Of a stretch of DNA of 7,842 nucleotides, positions 6,264-7,842 are shown one piece after another (position 1 is the stretch's first letter; each line of letters starts with the position of its first letter). Source of the stretch: an uncultured Alphaproteobacteria bacterium (GTDB lineage: Bacteria > Pseudomonadota > Alphaproteobacteria > RF32 > CAG-239); the NCBI GenBank assembly GCA_944391355.1, contig CALXTG010000147.1:1-7842 (forward strand), given 5' to 3'. Under the pieces are notes generated by a model, which saw only the letters and a list, made by a program, of their open reading frames with translations, did not search any database and was not told where the DNA came from. The position numbers and the translations under genes are program-made.

Positions 6264-7343
6264 ATTAATATTTGGAATAATTATTTTCGTAATTCTCTCA
6301 ACATCTTTATCGGACATATAAGTACTTAAAGGCAGACACGCGATTCTTGCCGATATATCCTCAGACACCGGACAAGAATAACAACGTTCAATATACGGCA
6401 GATTATTCAGGCTCGGATAAAAATATCTGCGCGGGAAAATATCTTCCGCATTTAACTTATCAAACACCTGTAATAACTCGTCTTCCGATTTAAATAGTAC
6501 CGGGTAGTATGCATAATTATACTCAAGCCCATCCTGAAGCTTAGGGCGAGTTACCACGCCGCTTAAATAATCATCATACATATTGCAAATTTGCCGGCGT
6601 TTTGCCGTAATTTCCGACAAATGCGGGAAAATTGCCAAACCCATTGCCGCATTGAATTCATCTTGTTTCGCATTAATTCCCAAACATATATATCTATCAT
6701 AGGTATGACCGAATCTTTTTATCATTTCCAACCGCTCGCTGACGGCCTTATTCTTTACAATACAAGCGCCGCCTTCTATCGTATGAAACAATTTGGTCGC
6801 ATGAAACGACAACGTCGATATATCTCCGTAACAACTTAAAGCTTGCCCTTTATACCTGCTTCCAAAACTATGCGCCGCATCGTAAATTACCTTCAAATTA
6901 TGTCTGTCGGCAATCTCTTGTATTTTCTCAATCGCACACGCATAACCAAAAACATGAACCGCCATAATGGCTTTGGTCCTCGGCGTAATCGCCGCTTCAA
7001 TCTTATCCGCGTCAATCGTAAAATTGTCCGCTTCTATGTCTACAAATACCGGCTTGCATCTCTCCCACAATATTGATGAGGTTGTCGCAACATAAGAAAA
7101 GGGTGTGGTTATAATTTCTCCGTCTTCAATTGCCAAAGCCTTTAATGCCAGCTGCAAAGCTATCGTTCCGTTGGTCACATAATGAAAATTTTCTGCCTGC
7201 AGATATTTTCTCAATGTGCTTTCCAGCTCCTGAACTTTGGGTCCCTGATTGGTTAAAATACAATTATCAAAAATTTCCGAAACCTGCTGCTGGTATTCAC
7301 TTTTAGGCGGCAAATAAGGCTTCGTCACATTTATCTTCGTCAT
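6261..7343 (-). CDS. DegT/DnrJ/EryC1/StrS family PLP-dependent sugar aminotransferase (VioA-like)
   Basis: A full-length (360 aa) nucleotide-sugar aminotransferase of the cytoplasm, expected to move an amino group from glutamate to a keto-sugar nucleotide. Visible landmarks are NGTIAL (58-63, cofactor phosphate contact), TTPFSYVAT (79-87), VFVDI (99-103), YDAAHSFG (154-161; Asp155 to the pyridine nitrogen) and SFHATKLFHTIEGGA (179-193), where Lys184 is the Schiff-base lysine. The N-terminal VTKPYLPP and the FHATK-F-TIEGG form resemble VioA-type enzymes, which make dTDP-4-amino-4,6-dideoxyglucose (viosamine). Related enzymes act on C3 or on UDP sugars, so substrate and regiochemistry are inferred, not proven. 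ATG at 7343 follows the upstream TAA by one base; an AAAGGA lies 14 bases upstream, rather far, so translational coupling to the recombinase-like gene is likely. The following acyl-ACP genes fit an amine that is later acylated. Confidence 0.92.
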   Translation of the reverse strand: MTKINVTKPYLPPKSEYQQQVSEIFDNCILTNQGPKVQELESTLRKYLQAENFHYVTNGTIALQLALKALAIEDGEIITTPFSYVATTSSILWERCKPVFVDIEADNFTIDADKIEAAITPRTKAIMAVHVFGYACAIEKIQEIADRHNLKVIYDAAHSFGSRYKGQALSCYGDISTLSFHATKLFHTIEGGACIVKNKAVSERLEMIKRFGHTYDRYICLGINAKQDEFNAAMGLAIFPHLSEITAKRRQICNMYDDYLSGVVTRPKLQDGLEYNYAYYPVLFKSEDELLQVFDKLNAEDIFPRRYFYPSLNNLPYIERCYSCPVSEDISARIACLPLSTYMSDKDVERITKIIIPNIN

Positions 7344-7344
7344 C

Positions 7345-7842
7345 TTATATTTTTAATTCCTTTAGTTGCCCCGAAATCTGATTTTTGTTTATCTTGCGCA
7401 GAAAACTATATAATGTCGCACGGGTAATCCCCAATCTGCGGGCAACTTCCGTTTTGGAAACTCCCGCAGACAAAAAACTGTAAATCTGACCTTCTCGTCC
7501 GGAAAGTTTGTAAACATCATTCTTCCGTCCTCTCGGCCGCCCGAGAATCTTACCGTCAGATTTAACCGCCTCCAAGGCTTGAACCGTTGTTTGCGAAACC
7601 ATATTTCTGCGTAATCTGATCACAAATTCCAATGCCTTCAGCGCAAAGGCAAAATCTATCGCTCTCCCGAACGAATAATCTTCCGCCGCCGAAACCAAAC
7701 AAACATTCCGCCGCGAAAAAATCTGCAAAACTCTATGGATACCGATCAACGAGCTGGCCGCCGCCGTAATATTATCTATCAATACACTATCCCCTTCAAC
7801 AAACGTCACATCTGCCAAATCAGAGATCTCCGCTCCGTAAAT
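7345..7842 (-). CDS. Degenerate Mpi/Hin-like serine recombinase homologue with intact C-terminal HTH, 5' end outside window (partial)
   Basis: The frame is open to the window edge (165 visible residues; an internal TTG at 7818 is not convincing as a start), so the N-terminus with any nucleophilic serine is not seen. The visible part aligns without gaps to the second half of Mpi/Hin-type DNA invertases: GDSVLID (visible residues 17-23), the segment that should read LSRLSRS, a long helix ending in RRNMVSQTTVQAL, the linker GKILGRPRGRK, then a resolvase-type helix-turn-helix with SKTEVARRLGITRATLYSFL. In the catalytic segment the sequence is ITAAASS, so both family arginines (Arg68 and Arg71 in gamma-delta numbering) are Ala and Ser. 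The usual ER of the long helix is RR and SQRT is SQTT. The frame is intact and the HTH well preserved, so I infer a DNA-binding protein that no longer recombines, possibly a regulator of this operon. Its TAA is one base before the next ATG. GC (47-50% in sampled lines) is higher than in downstream genes. Confidence 0.8.
   Translation of the reverse strand: MYGAEISDLADVTFVEGDSVLIDNITAAASSLIGIHRVLQIFSRRNVCLVSAAEDYSFGRAIDFAFALKALEFVIRLRRNMVSQTTVQALEAVKSDGKILGRPRGRKNDVYKLSGREGQIYSFLSAGVSKTEVARRLGITRATLYSFLRKINKNQISGQLKELKI

Noticed and set aside
7345..7842. Calling the recombinase-like gene a pseudogene
   Set aside because: The frame is uninterrupted, the helix-turn-helix is well conserved and the gene is tightly joined to the next one. 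Loss of catalytic residues alone does not make it a broken gene, and the N-terminus is simply outside the window.
1..7842. CRISPR arrays, tRNA or rRNA genes, insertion-sequence ends
   Set aside because: No spaced direct repeats, no cloverleaf-like segment and no transposase or terminal inverted repeats were seen by eye; nearly all bases are covered by the minus-strand genes.

Overview
The window is a slice of a surface-glycan (capsule, O-antigen or flagellin/S-layer glycan) biosynthesis cluster. All eight recognisable genes lie on the minus strand, so transcription runs from high to low coordinates. Junctions are extremely tight: 14-base and 8-base overlaps, one TAG directly abutting the next ATG, and gaps of 1, 13, 13 and about 19 bases. 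No internal terminator or promoter space is visible, so this looks like one operon whose start lies beyond base 7842 and whose end may lie before base 1.

In transcription order: (1) a 5'-truncated (by the window edge) Mpi/Hin-type serine recombinase homologue, in which the arginines expected in the catalytic LSRxxRS segment are replaced but the C-terminal helix-turn-helix is intact; (2) a DegT/DnrJ/EryC1/StrS sugar aminotransferase resembling VioA-type enzymes; (3) a long ketoacyl-ACP synthase III (FabH-like) with an intact Cys-His-Asn triad; (4) a small acyl carrier protein with a DSL phosphopantetheine site; (5) a FabG-like short-chain dehydrogenase/reductase; (6) a NeuD/PglD/VioB-type left-handed beta-helix acyltransferase; (7) a large fusion of a two-cluster ferredoxin domain, an FrhB-like flavoprotein domain and a polysaccharide pyruvyl transferase domain; (8) a family 2 glycosyltransferase.

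Genes 2-6 read as one chemical module. The aminotransferase would make a nucleotide 4-amino-4,6-dideoxyhexose. KAS III, the private ACP and the reductase would make a short 3-hydroxyacyl-ACP (3-hydroxybutyryl is the simplest prediction). The acyltransferase would then amidate the amino sugar. This parallels the logic known for the modified viosamine of Pseudomonas syringae flagellin. The fusion protein and glycosyltransferase would further modify and assemble the glycan.

Organism: AT-rich overall (locally about 25% to 50% GC), standard code with TGA stops, and good Shine-Dalgarno sites (AGGAG, AAAGGA), which argues against Bacteroidota. A host-associated Gram-negative such as an AT-rich gut alphaproteobacterium is possible, but I cannot fix the taxon. 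The most unusual points are the apparently catalytically dead recombinase stitched to the head of a glycan operon, and the redox-pyruvyl transferase fusion.
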